Assembly: GCA_030770545.1 (NCBI GenBank)
Contig: JAUCMP010000033.1
Span: 248,001 to 312,000, forward strand
Direction of reading: 5' to 3'
DNA from: Macropodus opercularis
Taxonomy: Eukaryota; Chordata; Actinopteri; Anabantiformes; Osphronemidae
DNA: 64,000 nt
Part shown: positions 62,022-64,000 of the stretch, in pieces
How positions within the stretch are numbered: position 1 is the stretch's first letter
Layout of the letters: each line of letters starts with the position of its first letter
Made by a program: the position numbers and the translations under genes
Notes under the pieces: generated by a model
Told to the model about the DNA's origin: nothing
The model's input: only the letters and a program-made list of their open reading frames with translations
Database searches by the model: none

Positions 62022-63775
62022 GATCCAGGACCGCTCCTCCGGTCCGTAGCCCTCCCAGTCGACCAGGTATTGAAGCCCCCGACCTCTCCGGCGGGAGCTG
62101 ATGATACGGTGCACAGTATACGCAGGTGCTCCGTCGATAAGTCGAGGAGGAGGAGGGGGTCGGTGGGCAGGGAATAATGCGCTGGAGCTGGACTGGCTTA
62201 ATACGAGACACGTGAAATGTCGGATGGATTCTCAGGGGTCCTGGCAGCCGGAGGCGAACCGCGGCAGGGTTGATGATCTTGGAGAATGGGAACGGACCTA
62301 TGAAACGTGGAGCTAATTTAGGAGAGCGTACCTTTAAGGGGATGTCCCGAGTGGATAACCAGACTCGCTGACCCACGGTGTAGTGGGGCACAGGTCGTCG
62401 ATGAAGGTTGGCTCGGTGTTCGTAGGTAGAGACAGAGGAAATTAGGGCCTGCCGTGCCTGTCTCCAGGCCAGATGGCATCGGCGAGCAGAGGCTGCTGCT
62501 GATGGTACTGTGGACTGCCTGAACTGTGGTTCAAAGAGTGGCGGCTGGTAGCCGTAAACTACATAGAACGGGGAAAAACCCTGTTGCCGAGGAGACGAGG
62601 GAGTTATGGGCATACTCAGCCCATGTTAGTTCCTCTGCCCAGGCGGTGGAGTTGTTAGCCGCGAGATGACGGAGGCTAACCTCCAGCTCCTGATTTAATC
62701 TCTCTGTCTGCCCGTTGGTCTGTGGATGATACCCTGAAGAGAGGCTGATCTTAATTCCCAGGGACTTACAAGACTCCGCCCAGAAGCGGGACGCAAACTG
62801 TGGACCACGGTCGGAGACGATGTCCTCTGGGATTCCGTGGAGGCGGACCACGTTGTCCGTCAGGAGGCGAGCTGTCTCGGGAGCTGAGGGGAGTTTGTGC
62901 AGGGCTACGAAGTGTGCCATCTTAGAAAATCGATCTATTATGGACAGGATGACAGTTTTACCTTTTGAGGGGGGCAGACCCGTGACAAACTCCATTGCAA
63001 TGTGTGACCATGGCCTCCGTGGGATTGGAAGGGGGCGGAGAAGTCCGGCAGGAGGTTGATTGGACGTTTTGACCCTAGCACAGGAGTCGCATGCAGAGAT
63101 GTAATCCTTGGTGTCAAGTCGGATAGAGGGCCACCAGAACCTCTGGGACAGAATGTGCAGAGTATGGGAAAAACCTGGATGAACGGAGAGACGAGAGTTA
63201 TGACAGAGTTGCAGTACCTTGGAGCGGAAGAGACAATGTTCGGGACAGGCGTCTGGGATAGGATGGTTCAGTGATGCCAGTCGGACCTCCTCCTCCAAGG
63301 CTAGCCGAGCCGCGCCTAGACGAACTGAGGTGGGAAGGATAAACTTCCCATGGTCCGTATCGCCCGTGGTGGAGAATAGCCTTGAAAGTGCATCCGCCTT
63401 GTTGTTCTCGGACCCTGGGCGAAAAGAAAGGGAAAAGGAGAAACGCTCGAAAAAAATGGCCCACCTGGCCTGCCTTGAATTCAGACTCTTTGCTGATCTG
63501 AGGTATTCCAGGTTCTTGTGGTCTGTGAGCACTGTAAACTGGTGCTTGGCGCCCTCAAGCCAATGCCGCCATTCTGCAAGGGCGAGCTTAACTGCTAACA
63601 GTTCCCTGTTCCCCACCTCGTAATTTCTCTCAGAGTCCGACAGTTTTCGAGAGAAGAAAGCGCACGGATGGAGCCTAGATCTAGTCTCGACCTCTGAGAG
63701 AGGACAGCTCCTACCCCGCAGACGGAGGCGTCCACCTCTACCACGAATGGGAGGTCAGGGTCGGGAGGGTAAGTG
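62022..63775 (-). pseudogene. pol: Truncated Ty3/gypsy pol: RNase H, integrase, chromodomain
   Basis: Minus-strand remnant of an LTR-retrotransposon polyprotein that copies RNA to DNA and integrates it. In order: RNase H start (VEVDAS near 63745, then VGNRELLAVKL at about 63616 and TDHKNLEYL); the H2C2 zinc-binding region (H..HPG..CDSCARVK); the integrase core with IVSDRGPQF and HPQTNGQTERLNQELE; a GPY/F-like tail (APRFIGPFPFSKIINP, IHPTFHVSRIKP); and a chromodomain (YLVDWEGYGPEERSW, about 62022-62130). The first acidic catalytic residue reads MEFVTGLP (codon 62990-62992) where relatives have D. The frame breaks three times: near 63672-63690, in the A-run at 62574-62578 and near 62140. Gag, protease and reverse transcriptase are missing. 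It is certainly a dead copy. Confidence 0.92.
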
Positions 63776-64000
63776 TTGGGTCTAACCTGCCAACACTTAA
63801 ACAATCGCAGAGACACCTGACACATGAAGACAAACTCGAGAATCTCAGCTTCTTTTACTCGTGCACGAGGGGAGCCTCTCTGAACACAACAACTTAGTGG
63901 CCAGCTGGAGAACTCCAAACTCCTCTCTCGCACACAGGTCTTTTATTGAGATCAGTATGAAAGTCACTCCTTCTACATCTGGTGCAATAAAGTCCATATA
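63776..64000 (-). mobile_element. LTR-like end of a second retroelement (partial)
   Basis: On the minus strand this stretch carries AATAAAAGACC (a poly(A) signal, about 63939-63949), then GC-mixed DNA, and ends ...TTAGACCCAACA at 63776, directly against gypsy pol sequence. A CA end, the poly(A) signal upstream and the TGTTGG/CCAACA inverted ends (63776-63797) suggest the R-U5 part of an LTR that interrupted the pol fragment. The family is not recognised, and its start is beyond the window. Confidence 0.4.

Noticed and set aside
62101..63623. Plus-strand frames over the gypsy fragment
   Set aside because: They are shadows of the minus-strand pol reading, which has clear RNase H and integrase motifs.

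Overview
The window looks like repeat-rich vertebrate DNA, most likely from a teleost fish. This is an inference from four things: intron-split exons with GT/AG borders, a chromodomain-type Ty3/gypsy pol fragment, a fish-style LINE/SINE 3' tail, and long satellite and minisatellite arrays. I see no operons, bacterial genes, CRISPR array or tRNA. About three quarters of the window is satellite DNA, so most open reading frames in it are artefacts of repeats whose length is a multiple of three.

Layout. Positions 1-407 are the edge of an LTR-like element on the minus strand. From 408 to 48314 runs one satellite array. Its monomers are about 75 bp, grouped into higher-order units of 702 bp (ten monomers) or 702 plus n x 75 bp (777, 852), roughly 54 units in all by my estimate. 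The array is interrupted by three copies (1052-3167, 21721-23445, 23693-25799) of a retroelement-derived insert carrying a 40-bp and a 33-bp GC-rich VNTR. All three copies share the same right-hand junction with the satellite but differ at the left, so one insertion was multiplied together with the satellite. A 3,960-bp block is tandemly duplicated almost perfectly (29539-37864), and other blocks recur tens of kb apart.

At 48314 the satellite stops abruptly and ACTA-rich low-complexity DNA follows, with a LINE/SINE tail and a 90-bp duplication inside it. Next comes a 40-bp minisatellite (50641-52610) that has its own 13-unit (523-bp) higher-order period.

From about 52.9 kb the DNA is mostly single-copy. 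A minus-strand terminal coding exon lies at 53038-53148. To its right are duplicated promoter-like segments (CRE, CCAAT) with splice donors facing left. A related 5'-exon segment lies inverted at 56947-57024 and leads into a plus-strand multi-exon gene model (57317-60167) preceded by two ZNF143-like promoter motifs. The plus-strand model has clean exon phases at first and then a frame break, so it may be a decayed or wrongly assembled gene. I do not recognise either protein.

The right end (62022-64000) holds a truncated Ty3/gypsy pol on the minus strand (RNase H, integrase, GPY/F and chromodomain) with three frame breaks and a changed catalytic residue. It abuts the end of another LTR-like sequence at 63776. 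I found no convincing new biological system. The most informative feature is the recent amplification history written into the satellite array.
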